From: Bradyrhizobium sp.
Lineage (GTDB): Bacteria > Pseudomonadota > Alphaproteobacteria > Rhizobiales > Xanthobacteraceae
DNA length: 63,427 nt
Reading direction: 5' to 3'
NCBI RefSeq assembly: GCF_027451485.1
Contig: NZ_DAIDJE010000011.1
Span: 1-63,427, forward strand
The notes below the pieces were generated by a model. That model was not told the origin of the DNA. It did no database searches and saw only the letters and a program-made list of their open reading frames with translations. Shown in pieces: positions 18,560 to 26,431 of this stretch. Both the position numbers and the translations under genes were made by a program. Within the stretch, counting starts at the first letter, position 1. Every line of letters begins with the position of its first letter.

Positions 18560-18955
18560 GGATATCCTCGTTCGATTTCGCCGCGCACATTATCCGCCGC
18601 GTGCGCAAGCCTCAACGGCCTGCCAGCAACTTAAGACGGGATTTCCGATGTCATTTACGTCGCCGGCTTCCCGCCATTTTGCGGATTGGGGCGTTTTCGG
18701 GCGAAGACATGGGTCTCGCCAGCTACCCGGCCGGCGCGAGCATCATTCGCCGTCTAGAAGGATCGGAACCTGCGCGAGTCGTGCAGTTTCAACGCCGCGT
18801 GTGTCGGTTCCAAATAGCTTGCGTGCGCTTCGTTGCCGCTATCGCAATCAAAAGTCCGCATGTGTCCTCCCTCAATGGCGAACACATATTTTCATCGCGG
18901 CCGGGCCGATCGGGGATCACACACCAAATACTGGCGCCAAGAGAAGAGGCTGTAA
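18560..18955. other. Divergent intergenic region between the Crp/Fnr gene and nnrS
   Basis: About 400 bases with no supported gene; open frames here lack a ribosome binding site and family resemblance. It must hold the promoter of the regulator (leftwards). An imperfect TTGC-CGCTAT-CGCAA dyad near 18830-18847 has a spacer one base longer than the nirK boxes and is not called as a site. Confidence 0.4.
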
Positions 18956-18971
18956 TTTGAGCCGCGACAAA
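18956..18971. promoter_or_regulatory. Crp/Fnr-type box upstream of nnrS
   Basis: TTTGAGCCGCGACAAA fits TTTG-N8-CAAA, the same spacing as the nirK boxes. With its centre at 18963.5, a start of transcription near 19005 is predicted. That falls after the ATG at 18994 and before the ATG at 19024, so it also helps choose the nnrS start. Confidence 0.62.
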
Positions 18972-19023
18972 GAGGCTTGCACAGCGAAGGCGTATGTTAG
19001 CGTTAAATGATCGCGAGACGCCA

Positions 19024-20202
19024 ATGGCGACGATGCAGAAATTGAGATCTTACCGCGGCCCGGCGCTGTTCTCGTACGGCTTCCGCCCGTTCTTCCTGTT
19101 CGGCGCCATTTATGCAGGCGCGATGATTCCGCTTTGGCTCGCAGTCTTCTACGGCGATGCGTCCCTGCCGGCTTCCTTCGCACCGCGGGACTGGCATGTG
19201 CACGAAATGCTGTTCGGTTATGTTCCTGCTGTGATCGCGGGCTTTCTCCTGACGGCGGTGCCGAACTGGACCGGCCGGCTGCCTATACAGGGCGTTCCGC
19301 TGATGATCCTGTTCGGAGCCTGGCTTGCTGGTCGCCTAGCCGTTGCATTCTCCGGACTGATCGGATGGCAGGCGGCACTCGGCGTCGACGCCATGTTCCT
19401 GCTTCTGCTCGCTTTAGCCATCGCCCGCGAGATTATTGCAGGGCGGAAATGGAACAATCTCAAAGTTGTTACCATCGTCACGCTGCTGGCCGTGACGAAT
19501 ATCGCGTTTCACCTCGAAGCCCATTTCAACGGGCTTGCGAAATTTTCCAGTCGCGCCGGCATCGCGCTGGTGGTGACGCTGGTCTGTGTCATCGGCGGAC
19601 GTATCGTGCCGAGTTTTACGCGCAACTGGCTTGCACGCCGTGGATCGGGGCGGCTGCCTGTTCCCTTCGGCAAGTTCGATGCGGTCACCATGGTGGCCGG
19701 AACCGCCGCCCTCATCGCGTGGGTCGCGGCTCCCTCGGGCCGCCTCACGGCGGTCGCGCTCGGTCTCGCAGGACTGCTACATGTAGTCCGTCTCGCCCGC
19801 TGGGCGGGTGAGCGAACCCTCGCCGACCGTCTCGTCCTGATCCTGCACGTCGCTTATGCGTTCGTACCCGCTGGCTTCTTTCTGTCAGCGCTCTCGGCGC
19901 TTGATCTCGTCGCTCCGAGCGCGGGAATTCACGCCTGGACCGCCGGCGCGATCGGCTCGATGACGCTCGCTGTGATGACGCGCGCCTCGCTCGGTCATAC
20001 CGGACAGGCCCTGTCGGCCTCGTTCGCTACGCAAGCGATCTATGCTTCGATCGTCGTGTCCGCCCTGGCGCGTATTTTTGCCGCGCTCGAGCCTGCTCAT
20101 TCGATTCCACTGCTGGAGCTTGCGGGCGCCGCATGGGTTTTTGCCCTTCTCGGCTTCGCGCTGGTTTACGCGCCGCTTCTGGGCCGTGCCCGCAAATTCT
20201 GA
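19024..20202 (+). CDS. nnrS: NnrS family protein (NO-related haem/copper membrane protein)
   Basis: A 392-aa polytopic membrane protein with about 12 helices. NnrS proteins bind haem and copper and are linked to nitric oxide metabolism and resistance. Family signatures are GPALFSYGFRPFFLFGAIYA at the start, DWHVHEMLFGYVPAVIAGFLLTAVPNW with conserved His, GGRIVPSFTRNWLARR, and MTLAVMTRASLGHTGQ. The start at 19024 (MATMQKLRS) is preferred over 18994 because the upstream Crp/Fnr-type box predicts transcription beginning between them. It is followed 4 bases later by another membrane protein gene, and probably responds to the neighbouring Crp/Fnr regulator. Confidence 0.93.
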   Translation: MATMQKLRSYRGPALFSYGFRPFFLFGAIYAGAMIPLWLAVFYGDASLPASFAPRDWHVHEMLFGYVPAVIAGFLLTAVPNWTGRLPIQGVPLMILFGAWLAGRLAVAFSGLIGWQAALGVDAMFLLLLALAIAREIIAGRKWNNLKVVTIVTLLAVTNIAFHLEAHFNGLAKFSSRAGIALVVTLVCVIGGRIVPSFTRNWLARRGSGRLPVPFGKFDAVTMVAGTAALIAWVAAPSGRLTAVALGLAGLLHVVRLARWAGERTLADRLVLILHVAYAFVPAGFFLSALSALDLVAPSAGIHAWTAGAIGSMTLAVMTRASLGHTGQALSASFATQAIYASIVVSALARIFAALEPAHSIPLLELAGAAWVFALLGFALVYAPLLGRARKF

Positions 20203-20206
20203 GGCG

Positions 20207-21553
20207 ATGATGACGGGGACGAGATTATCACGATGGACGATGAGCTACTTCGCGATCGCGGTCGCTTGGCTGATCGCGGCCGAAGCGCTGATGTCGTTCG
20301 GGTTCGGCTTTCCTGCCGCTGATCTTGCCTCTCCCGATACGCTGGTCCTGGTTCACATCGTCTGTATCGGCTGGCTCAGCATGGCGATGTGCGGCGCTCT
20401 GTTCCAGTTCGTTCCGGTGCTCGTGGGCGAGCCGCTGTTCGACGAGCGATGGGAGATGCCGGCGTTGGCCTTGCTCACCGCCGGTCTTGCCACGCTACTC
20501 GCGGGCTTTCTGTCGTTGGGCGGCCGTCTTCCCGTCGGGCTGTGGTTGCTGCCGGTCGGAGCCGCCCTGCTGGCAGCTGGCTTCGCGCTTGTGGTCCTCG
20601 ATCTCGGCCTGACAATCTGGCGCGCGCGCCCCCCGGTCGGACCGGCACACTTCGTGTTCGCAGGCCTGATTTTTCTCGCCGCAACCGTCACGCTTGGAAG
20701 CGTCTTTGCCTGGTCGTTATCGGGTCACGGCGGCAAAGCGCTCGACGCGGTGCTCGCATCGGCAGTGCCGCTACATGCCACCGCCGGGCTGGGCGGCTGG
20801 CTGACGCTGACGGCGATGGGGGTGAGCTACCGGCTGCTCTCGATGTTCATGCTGGCGCCCGAGGTCGACGGCCGCAGCAGCCGGTTGACACTTGGTTTGG
20901 GCGCGGCCGCAATCGGCGTCGCCGTGGCAGGCGGCCTATTGACCGTCGCGGCGGAAACAGGTCTGCCAATCGTGCTCGGCGCCGCCGCGGCGCTCAGCCT
21001 CGCTGCGCTTGCGCTCTATGGACGTGACGTCGTGCGGCTCTATCGCAATCGCAGACGTCGGCGCCTGGAGCTCAACACCAGGATGGCGGCCTACGGCATC
21101 GCGAGCCTTGTGGCAGCGGCCCTGCTGGGGGGCGCGCTTGCAACCACCGGCTCCTTCGCTGCTCATGTGGGAGCCTTCGCATTCCTGGTCGCATTCGGAT
21201 GGCTGTCCGGGCTGGTTCTGGCCAAGCTCTACAAGATCGTCGCGTTCCTTACCTGGCTTGAGACCTATGGGCCCGCGATGGGCCGAGTGCCGACACCCCG
21301 CGTTCAGGATCTTGTTGCCGAACGGCGGGCATCGAAGTGGTTTGCGGTTTATTTCGCCTGCGTCTGGGGCAGCACGGCGGCACTTCTCGTCAACCAGGCG
21401 CTGGTGTTTCGCGGAATCAATGTTGTCATGCTGATCGCCACGGTCGGTATCGTTCAAGAGCTGATCCGGACGCGACAGCTCGCCGATGTCGCCGCGCCGC
21501 TGCGGCTGCCTGACGGGACGCAGGCGCCGCGTCTTCTTTATTCGCGCAACTGA
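20207..21553 (+). CDS. Polytopic membrane protein downstream of nnrS (haem-copper-oxidase-like, function unknown)
   Basis: A 448-aa protein with about 12 hydrophobic segments. It starts MMTGTRLSRWTMSYFAIAVAW; the TGAGGCG overlapping the nnrS stop serves as ribosome binding site, so the two are co-translated. Several His lie in or near predicted helices: LVHIVCIGWLSMAMCGALFQ, VGPAHFVFAG, VPLHATAGLGGWLTLTAMGV and AAHVGAFAFLVAFGWLSG. These, with LYKIVAFLTWLETYGPAMG, recall haem-binding membrane proteins of the NnrS/haem-copper type, but it is not a close NnrS copy. Given nnrS upstream and DUF2249 downstream, a role in NO or low-oxygen respiration is likely. I do not recognise a named family with certainty. 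Confidence 0.8.
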   Translation: MMTGTRLSRWTMSYFAIAVAWLIAAEALMSFGFGFPAADLASPDTLVLVHIVCIGWLSMAMCGALFQFVPVLVGEPLFDERWEMPALALLTAGLATLLAGFLSLGGRLPVGLWLLPVGAALLAAGFALVVLDLGLTIWRARPPVGPAHFVFAGLIFLAATVTLGSVFAWSLSGHGGKALDAVLASAVPLHATAGLGGWLTLTAMGVSYRLLSMFMLAPEVDGRSSRLTLGLGAAAIGVAVAGGLLTVAAETGLPIVLGAAAALSLAALALYGRDVVRLYRNRRRRRLELNTRMAAYGIASLVAAALLGGALATTGSFAAHVGAFAFLVAFGWLSGLVLAKLYKIVAFLTWLETYGPAMGRVPTPRVQDLVAERRASKWFAVYFACVWGSTAALLVNQALVFRGINVVMLIATVGIVQELIRTRQLADVAAPLRLPDGTQAPRLLYSRN

Positions 21554-21573
21554 CCAACGAAAGGAAGCAATCG

Positions 21574-22077
21574 ATGACCCAGTACATCGACGTCGACGTC
21601 CGACCGATCCTTCGCGCCGGAGGCGAACCGTTCTCCGTGATCATGGCCGCGCTCGAGCGGCTCGAGCCGGGACAGGGCCTTCGCCTCTATGCGACCTTCA
21701 AGCCGTTCCCGTTGTTCGCTGTCATGGCTGACAAAGGCTTCGCGCATTCCGCCAGCGAGATCGGCGGTGGTGAATGGGAGGTGCTGTTCTCTCCTGCGGA
21801 GCCCGCGCCGGCGATGGCTTCGCCGAACTCGCAGCCGACCGATGACTGGCCAGAGCCTGCCGTCCGTCTCGACAACCGCGATCTCGATCCGCCGGAACCG
21901 ATGGTCCGGATCCTTGGTGCCGCCGAGCAACTTGCGCCGGGCCAAACGCTGTCGGCGCTGCTGCGGCGCGAGCCTGTTTTCCTGTTCCCTCACCTTGAAA
22001 AGCGCGGCTATCGCTGGCTCGGTGGCTTCACGCCCGACGGATCAACCTACGAACTTACGGTGAGGGCGCCGTCCTGA
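21574..22077 (+). CDS. Tandem DUF2249 protein
   Basis: A 167-aa soluble protein with two DUF2249 units (about residues 4-70 and 96-164). The first has YIDVDVRPILRAGGEPF and LRLYATFKPFPLFAVMADKGF, the second VRLDNRDLDPPEPMVRIL and FLFPHLEKRGYRWLGGF. The fold is related to TusA/SirA, but the sulfur-carrier Cys is absent: the protein has no cysteine at all. DUF2249 genes often sit near denitrification and NO genes; the biochemical role is unknown. An AAGGAAG ribosome binding site precedes the ATG, and the gene is 20 bases behind its neighbour, so it is probably in the nnrS operon. Confidence 0.85.
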   Translation: MTQYIDVDVRPILRAGGEPFSVIMAALERLEPGQGLRLYATFKPFPLFAVMADKGFAHSASEIGGGEWEVLFSPAEPAPAMASPNSQPTDDWPEPAVRLDNRDLDPPEPMVRILGAAEQLAPGQTLSALLRREPVFLFPHLEKRGYRWLGGFTPDGSTYELTVRAPS

Positions 22078-22336
22078 GGGGCGGGTTCGTCGCGCTTCTG
22101 CGGGATCGGCCGGAAACGGCTGTCTCCGCGAGCTAACCCATTATTGCCCGTCCGCCGCATGCGGTCCGTTGCCTCATCTCTCCGACGATTTCGACCGCAC
22201 CACGGCGCCGGCACGGCCTGGAGTCTCTTCAGGCCACAGTTTCCGAAGAGGCAGTCAACACCCTAAAGAATTCTTAAGTTTTAGTTCGGCGAGCCAGACC
22301 TCATCGTTGCAGGAGCCAAGCGGAGGGAGAAGGTCG

Positions 22337-23038
22337 TTGACGAAGGGGCCTTCGGTCAGCGTCCCGACCATCTTGCTCGTCGAGGACGAAGAGGATCTGG
22401 CCAACGAGATAAAGGCCGAACTCGAGGGAGACGGCTATCTCGTGCGCAGGCTGTCAATCGCCGACGCCGCCGACGCGGCGGCAATGAGCGACGCTGCCAT
22501 GCTGATTCTCGACCGGATCCATCACGGCATCGACAGCCTGCACACGGTGCAAATCATTCGTAAGCAGGGCGCCAAAATTCCGGTTCTGATCATATCGGCC
22601 TGCTCGTCCGCCGATGATGTCGCCGAAGGCTTGCGGGCAGGGGCGGACGACTACCTCCCGAAACCCTTCTACATGGTTGAGCTGGTGGCCAGGGTGGAAG
22701 CCATGCTGCGCCGGCTCGGCGACATTAGCACGACCAGGCTGATCGTCGGCGATCTGGAAATCGATCTCCTCGAAGGGACGGCATTCAAAGCCAGCGCAAA
22801 ACTCAATTTGCTGCCGCGCGAGTTCAAGCTTCTGGAATATTTCGCGCGCAGGCCCGGCCAGCTCATCACGCGCGCGATGCTGCTCAAGGATGTGTGGCAG
22901 TACGACTTCGAGGTCGAAACCAACGTCGTCGACACCCACATCAGCAATCTTCGAAAGAAGATCGACGAGCACGGCTTGCCCAGTCGGATCGCGAATGTGC
23001 GCGGACTGGGATATATGCTGCGCCCTCACGCAGCTTGA
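22337..23038 (+). CDS. OmpR/PhoB-family response regulator (orphan)
   Basis: A 233-aa two-component regulator. The receiver domain (about residues 8-120) has the acidic pocket (LLVEDEEDLANE), the phospho-acceptor Asp in MLILDRIHHGID, a Ser in LIISACSS and the Lys in YLPKPF. The winged-helix output domain (about 140-230) has LLPREFKLLEYFARRPGQLITRAMLLKDVW and NVVDTHISNLRKKID. The TTG at 22337 with a strong GGAGGGAGAAGG site upstream is preferred to an ATG at 22169, which would add 56 unrelated residues. The usual LPG after the Asp is replaced by HHG. No histidine kinase gene is nearby, so its partner is unknown. Confidence 0.9.
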   Translation: MTKGPSVSVPTILLVEDEEDLANEIKAELEGDGYLVRRLSIADAADAAAMSDAAMLILDRIHHGIDSLHTVQIIRKQGAKIPVLIISACSSADDVAEGLRAGADDYLPKPFYMVELVARVEAMLRRLGDISTTRLIVGDLEIDLLEGTAFKASAKLNLLPREFKLLEYFARRPGQLITRAMLLKDVWQYDFEVETNVVDTHISNLRKKIDEHGLPSRIANVRGLGYMLRPHAA

Positions 23039-23129
23039 AAGGCAGATCGCCTGCTGGCAGAAATCAGTCCGCGGAAACGAGCCATGAAGCGCCTCGGCAG
23101 CATTGCCGGCTGGGGTGGGACATTCGGGT

Positions 23130-23457
23130 CCCGCCGATCTGACGTCACCTAAGCGGCGAAGGGACTTCCGATCGACAAAGCGGTACTACAATCGATCAGT
23201 TTGCTGGTGCCAATGACCCTCCGGAGTTCGCGAAGCTGGGCGCCGCGAGGGACAGTGAATGTCGAAAATGGGCACCAGGTGCCAATGAACCATGCTAGTA
23301 CCGCCGATCTGAAGTCCCTGCACCACAAGCGGCGAATTCGATCAGGGACTTCAGATCGGCGGTACTAGAAACAGTAAATTAGCTGGTGCCCATGACATTC
23401 CGAAGTTCGTGAAAGTGGGTGCTGAGGTGTACACGAACTTCGGAAAGTGGGCACCAG
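23130..23457. repeat. Array of palindromic repeats B-A-B-A upstream of queC
   Basis: Four related palindromes follow one another: a degenerate B at 23130-23188, a degenerate A at 23204-23278 (outer arms CTGGTGCC / GGGCACCAG), a B hairpin at 23295-23368 and an A hairpin at 23383-23457. The B hairpin has perfect 26-base arms (23295-23320 with 23343-23368) and a 22-base loop. The A hairpin has outer arms CTGGTGCCC / GGGCACCAG and inner arms CCGAAGTTCGTG / CACGAACTTCGG. The array ends 8 bases before the queC start. The first 90 bases after the regulator gene hold nothing else that I can name. Confidence 0.8.
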
Positions 23458-23465
23458 GAGACCTT

Positions 23466-24170
23466 ATGGCCGAAAATGCGCTTGTTCTTTTCTCCGGGGG
23501 GCAGGATTCGACAACGTGTCTTGCATGGGCACTGTCGCGCTACGACCACGTGGAAACGATCGGCTTCACCTATGGTCAACGCCATCAGGTTGAGATGGAA
23601 TGCCGGGAACCCGTGCGCGCAGGCCTTGCGGCGGTCGAGCCGGCCTGGAGGCAAAAGCTCGGACGCGATCATCTGATTGATCTCGGTATTCTCGCGGAGG
23701 TCAGCGTCAGCGCGCTTACCGCAGATCTGCCGTTCGGCACGCGCGCAGATGGGCTTCCGGCGACATTCGTCCCCGGAAGAAATCTGCTGTTCCTGACCTT
23801 TGCAGCCATCGTCGCCCACCAACGCAAAATCAAGCGCCTCGTCACGGGGGTTTGCGAGACGGACTATTCGGGCTATCCCGATTGTCGCGACGACACGATG
23901 AAGGCTCTTCAAGTCGCACTCAATCTCGGGATGGAAGCTCGTCTTGCAATCGAGACGCCGCTGATGTGGATCGACAAGGCGGCGACCTGGGAGCTGGCGC
24001 ATAAACTCGGCGGACGCGCGCTGGTCGATCTGATTATCGAAAAGACACACACCTGCTACGAGGGCAACCGGAGCCGGCGCCACGAATGGGGCTTTGGTTG
24101 CGGGACATGCGATGCCTGCCGATTGCGAAGCGACGGATGGCGGCGCTATAGGACGACGAGTATTGCCTAG
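23466..24170 (+). CDS. queC: QueC, 7-cyano-7-deazaguanine (preQ0) synthase
   Basis: A 234-aa ATP-dependent enzyme converting 7-carboxy-7-deazaguanine and ammonia to preQ0, a precursor of queuosine. The ATP PP-loop is SGGQDSTTC (from residue 10). TYGQRHQVE and [14 protein letters not shown] are family signatures. Four C-terminal cysteines (THTCYEG, then [12 protein letters not shown]) form the zinc site. The frame is open upstream to 23409, but those residues are encoded by the repeat; the ATG at 23466 gives the family N-terminus. No queD, queE or queF lies in the window. The 5' flank is an unusual repeat array. Confidence 0.95.
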   Translation: MAENALVLFSGGQDSTTCLAWALSRYDHVETIGFTYGQRHQVEMECREPVRAGLAAVEPAWRQKLGRDHLIDLGILAEVSVSALTADLPFGTRADGLPATFVPGRNLLFLTFAAIVAHQRKIKRLVTGVCETDYSGYPDCRDDTMKALQVALNLGMEARLAIETPLMWIDKAATWELAHKLGGRALVDLIIEKTHTCYEGNRSRRHEWGFGCGTCDACRLRSDGWRRYRTTSIA

Positions 24171-24262
24171 GGAGTAGATTTGCCATTCGCTACCCACCTG
24201 GTGGCAGTTTGCAACGAATGTTAGATCTAAAATCCCTAGCAGATTTTTTGGCCGCCCTTTTA

Positions 24263-24313
24263 ATTCCAACATTCGCAAATGTTGCCTGCTGAGAAGGGTG
24301 CGAATGGTGGAAT
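24263..24313. repeat. Palindromic repeat, type C (copy 1)
   Basis: Arms ATTCCAACATTCGCA (24263-24277) and TGCGAATGGTGGAAT (24299-24313) pair with one mismatch around a 21-base loop. A single arm recurs at 25878-25891 and a related hairpin at 60301-60357. Confidence 0.6.
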
Positions 24314-24440
24314 CGGACCACTTGCGTTCGATTCGACAAGTACGCGAAGATTCCGAAATTTTCCCGGTCGTTAACATAGGTGAGGGCGGCTGCACCGAAT
24401 TGCCGCTTATGCTTCGTTGCTCTCTCGGGGAGATTCCACC

Positions 24441-24641
24441 ATGCCGGATGCGGAAACAGCTGCGGTACTTCGCGCGGTTCTCGACGAGCTCTGCGCGGAA
24501 GTCGCTCTTGAGGATACGGCGACCAGGACCGGCGTTGCATCGAAACTTCTTGCCGCGACCAAGTGGGGTCGCCTGTCGGTCGATGAGTTGAAGGAGGCGG
24601 GCAAGGCAGCGCTACGCCCGCCTCCATCGATGTGGCGCTGA
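24441..24641 (+). CDS. Small hypothetical protein
   Basis: A 66-aa acidic-to-neutral helical protein, MPDAETAAVLRAVLDELCAEV..., with no membrane segment or signal peptide. The regular heptad-like pattern and the intact frame suggest a real gene. It has a GGGGAG ribosome binding site at 24427-24432. I recognise no family. Isolated gene, no operon partner. Confidence 0.5.
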   Translation: MPDAETAAVLRAVLDELCAEVALEDTATRTGVASKLLAATKWGRLSVDELKEAGKAALRPPPSMWR

Positions 24642-25056
24642 TGCGCTCGGTGAACCGCCAGAATTAGCTTCGTTGCCGCCATTCGCTGCGTTGCGTCCGG
24701 ACCGGAGTTGTTGCGGAGCCAGGCACGTTGATTTTTGCAAAAATGCGTCAGACTTACTGCCGCATGACCCGGGACGCGAAGGTCGGTCCAGGAAAGCGCG
24801 ACGGGCCGAAACTGCAAGACGCGCGCGCATCCATGGATGATTGACGTCGTCCAGACAACGGTCCGCTATGAATGTGCCGGGCCGCATGGCAGCCTGCCTG
24901 GAACAGTCCCGGATATTCCGCGGAAGAGCCAAAGACGATCCGATCCGTCGCAAGCGCTAAAGTCGACGAAGCGATCAGCTGACCGGAAGGTGTGGCCGCG
25001 CCATGCGGGCACGGCGTTGTTGCGACCGAAAAAGCGGCGTGCCTTCCACAAGGCGG
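24642..25056. other. Gene-poor gap
   Basis: About 415 bases in which I see no supported gene, RNA or repeat. Open frames on both strands are short, Arg/Ser-rich and look like chance frames in high-GC DNA. Confidence 0.4.
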
Positions 25057-25293
25057 CTAGGTCTCGCGTTGCAGGCTATTCGGGTTCGGAACGATCTCGA
25101 TGAGCGCGCGGCGCCCGGCTGCCGTCAGGCCAACGAGGGCAGTCCTGCCGCTACGCGCGCATTTGATGATCTGTTTGGCGACGCGCTTGCGGACCGAATG
25201 TTCCTGGCCGCCTGCAGCTCTCGCGCAAACACGATCCAGCGCGATGTTCATGTTGGCAAGCGCGGGCGAATCAAACGATTCCTCGATCGACAT
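25057..25293 (-). CDS. Small hypothetical protein, helical
   Basis: A 78-aa protein, MSIEESFDSPALANMNIALD..., with a pattern HSVRKRVAKQIIKCARSGRTALVGLTAAGRRAL that looks like a compact helical domain. Similar small proteins occur in many Bradyrhizobium genomes, as far as I recall, without known function. An in-frame ATG at 25348 would add 18 residues. A GGAGCGGGA sequence lies somewhat far upstream of the chosen ATG. Confidence 0.5.
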   Translation of the reverse strand: MSIEESFDSPALANMNIALDRVCARAAGGQEHSVRKRVAKQIIKCARSGRTALVGLTAAGRRALIEIVPNPNSLQRET

Positions 25294-25530
25294 CGCTGGC
25301 GTCCCGCTCCACGATGAGGAACTCAGGGTATGGGCGTTCCAGGTCATCGTCGCTAACTTACTGGGCGCGGGCTTTGGAACGGTTTGCGCCGTGGCGCGTA
25401 GCCTCAGCGCTTTCGTGCTTTTTCTCCCCGGGGCACGAAAGTATTTCCGGACCGCCCTCCGGCGTCTGAAGCGTCGGGGGGCAGGTCTTCGAAGCAAAGC
25501 GGCATACGCATGCCAGCCAGGAGCGCCAAA

Positions 25531-25740
25531 ATGACAGAACACTCCGGTCACGGCATCGCCAAGGATCGTCAGGGGCAGGAGCAACCCGTCGACAAGAAGC
25601 GCGCACAAACCGCACATCATTCGGATCCGCAGAAGTCGGCGACGCACGAAGCGACACGCGATCCCGAACTTAACGACGCTGAGAAGACGCCCGGTTCCGG
25701 AATGACCCCTAACGACAATGGTGACGCGCCGTCGGGCTAG
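25531..25740 (+). CDS. Small hydrophilic, probably disordered protein
   Basis: A 69-aa protein, MTEHSGHGIAKDRQGQEQPV..., almost wholly polar (Glu, Lys, Gln, Asp, Ser, Thr), with no hydrophobic core, so probably disordered. An AGGAGC ribosome binding site lies about 7 bases before the ATG. Its stop codon TAG is part of a type B repeat, so the insertion of the repeat may have set the C-terminus. Function unknown. Confidence 0.5.
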   Translation: MTEHSGHGIAKDRQGQEQPVDKKRAQTAHHSDPQKSATHEATRDPELNDAEKTPGSGMTPNDNGDAPSG

Positions 25741-25806
25741 TACCGGCGATCTGAAGCCTCCGATCGAATTCGCCGCACGTGCAGGGACTTCAGATCAGCG
25801 AGGCCA
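25737..25806. repeat. Dispersed intergenic repeat, type B (copy 3, degenerate hairpin)
   Basis: Starts CTAGTACCGGCGATCTGAAG, contains TCGAATTCGCCGC in the middle and ends with GCAGGGACTTCAGATCAGCG followed by AGGCCA. It keeps the layout of the perfect hairpin at 23295-23368 but with several changes in both arms. Confidence 0.7.
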
Positions 25807-25931
25807 GACTTCCTCGAAACGAGGTGTCTGCTGGTGATCTCTTGATTTTTATACTCGCAGAAATGTCCTGCGAAGGGGCGAATGTTGGAATGCCACGAGG
25901 CATAGTTCAGCCGAACTGTTGGAGAGATGGA

Positions 25932-26300
25932 ATGGTAACCACGACGGATGAACGCGAATACGGCAATCTCATTGGCAGCGACAAGGTTGAGGGAACCGCT
26001 GTCTATGGCGCCGACGACAACAAGATCGGCTCGATCGAAAGGGTGATGATCGACAAATTGAGCGGAAAGGTGTCGTACGCGGTCCTTGGTTTCGGCGGAT
26101 TCCTGGGGCTTGGAAACGATCATTATCCGCTGCCGTGGCAATCCCTCAAATATGACACGCGGCTTGGCGGCTATGTGACCGGCGTGACCGAAGAGCAGCT
26201 TCGCGGCGGGCCAAAGTTCAGCAACGAAAAGGATTGGGACTGGGCTGATTCCGCGACCGGCCGTGCGGTCGATGATTATTACGGCGTGCCGGTTGCCTGA
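25932..26300 (+). CDS. PRC-barrel domain protein
   Basis: A 122-aa soluble protein. The PRC-barrel domain (about residues 10-75) shows LIGSDKVEGTAVYGADDNKI, IERVMIDKLSGKVSYAVLGF and GNDHYPLPWQSLKYD. The C-terminal part GPKFSNEKDWDWAD is common in stand-alone alphaproteobacterial PRC-barrel proteins, often induced by stress; the function is not known. The ATG at 25932 has a GGAGAG site 5 bases upstream. Single gene. Confidence 0.88.
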   Translation: MVTTTDEREYGNLIGSDKVEGTAVYGADDNKIGSIERVMIDKLSGKVSYAVLGFGGFLGLGNDHYPLPWQSLKYDTRLGGYVTGVTEEQLRGGPKFSNEKDWDWADSATGRAVDDYYGVPVA

Positions 26301-26431
26301 CGGCCAACAAGAGCTTCGATCCGGCGCGGCTGCCGCTTTCATTCTCGCGGGCTTAACTCGCCGGGCGTCTCGCCGAACTCACTACGCCGAAACAAATTTA
26401 AGCGGCCCGGTTCAGATGCGAGCCGGACCAG

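Noticed and set aside
23130..25806. CRISPR array
   Set aside because: The repeats are palindromic, of two families, unevenly spaced and not separated by unique spacers of constant length; no cas gene is present.
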